From NCBI RefSeq assembly GCF_018138715.1, contig NZ_JAGSHX010000002.1:62001-126000 (forward strand): a DNA stretch of 64,000 bases, in the 5' to 3' direction. Source of the DNA: Streptomyces asiaticus (GTDB lineage Bacteria > Actinomycetota > Actinomycetes > Streptomycetales > Streptomycetaceae). This document shows, piece by piece, positions 63,703 to 64,000 of this stretch. Position 1 is the first letter of the stretch. Each line of letters starts with the position of its first letter. Both the position numbers and the translations under genes were made by a program. The notes under the pieces were generated by a model, which searched no databases, was not told where the DNA came from, and worked only from the letters and a program-made list of their open reading frames with translations.

Positions 63703-64000
63703 TTACCTCCACCGCCCTGGCTGTTCGGCTGCTGTTTGGTCAGCCAGACGCCGCAGCATAGGGAGTCGACGTTTACTGAATTTCATCACGCTGGCAACAC
63801 AAAAGTTCACTACAATCATCAATAAGTACACACTGAAATAGAACCAAACCCATCCAGGGCATGCTCGAATTCGATGCGATAGATTAAAAACTACATAAAA
63901 CGAAAAAAATCCTAGGATCAGAGGCCAGGCAATGTAGTCAATATAGCCCAAGGTGACAAATGTCAGATTCTTTACGCCACCACCTACGGATAGGCCGCGA
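63703..64000 (-). CDS. membrane protein in AT-richer DNA, 5' end beyond the window
   Basis: The frame runs from the right edge (GGGVKNLTFVTLGYIDYIAW) through helices LILGFFSFYVVFNLSHRI and WVWFYFSVYLLMIVVNFCVA to a stop at 63703. GC falls to roughly 40% between 63770 and 63960, far below the rest of the window. Two transmembrane helices remain visible. No family recognised. Composition suggests recent acquisition from a low-GC source. Confidence 0.5.
   Translation of the reverse strand, partial: RGLSVGGGVKNLTFVTLGYIDYIAWPLILGFFSFYVVFNLSHRIRACPGWVWFYFSVYLLMIVVNFCVASVMKFSKRRLPMLRRLADQTAAEQPGRWR

Overview
The window is high-GC actinobacterial DNA and almost certainly comes from a Streptomyces chromosome. 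It shows strong third-codon GC bias, GTG/TTG starts with purine-rich ribosome binding sites, ATGA start/stop overlaps, rare TTA codons, and families typical of Streptomyces (type II PKS genes, SpoIIE phosphatases, XRE/ImmA pairs, VMAP/SAV_2336 remnants). All calls are from reading the sequence; no database search was run.

Region 1 (1-14.3 kb) is an intact aromatic-polyketide-type biosynthetic block. A minus-strand group (SAM methyltransferase, acyltransferase-3, SDR) and a plus-strand group (DegT aminotransferase, GT-B-like protein) diverge from 4.3-4.5 kb. A GT1-like glycosyltransferase diverges from the plus-strand core: ketosynthase alpha, chain-length factor, flavin reductase, metallo-beta-lactamase-fold protein (possible cyclase/thioesterase), a two-domain ABM monooxygenase, and a zinc-ribbon/HTH protein. 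No acyl carrier protein is visible.

Region 2 (14.3-38.7 kb) is a mobile-element graveyard. It holds an IS3-family element carrying a group II intron antisense to its transposase, an IS4-family element that cut an XRE regulator gene and lies beside an integrase fragment, a second group II intron fragment inside an IS1380-like transposase, and IS3, IS701, IS5 and TnpB remnants. Embedded here are two copies of an XRE regulator / ImmA-IrrE metallopeptidase / polytopic membrane protein cassette. In each, a metabolic enzyme gene (amidohydrolase, or an SDR cut by an IS) follows directly. Between the copies lie a response regulator with Asn at the phospho-acceptor position and a short ParB/StrR-like protein. 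A membrane NACHT NTPase follows, and the region ends at an initiator tRNA-Met gene with a perfect terminator hairpin.

Region 3 (38.8-64 kb) is accessory DNA. It contains decayed genes (AlkZ-like, GNATs, a VMAP/MoxR/SAV_2336 conflict-system remnant), an isoaspartyl-methyltransferase-like gene coupled to a 37-residue proline-rich ORF, two secreted HNH nucleases, an ABC exporter operon, a SpoIIE phosphatase, a coupled three-gene operon (membrane protein, XRE-sigma-like regulator, unknown), and two copies of a small overlapping gene pair resembling toxin-antitoxin loci. The last ~250 bp are sharply AT-richer.

The most promising undescribed system is the duplicated XRE/ImmA/membrane-protein/enzyme cassette. 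I infer a membrane-sensed, proteolysis-controlled switch tied to a small-molecule enzyme.
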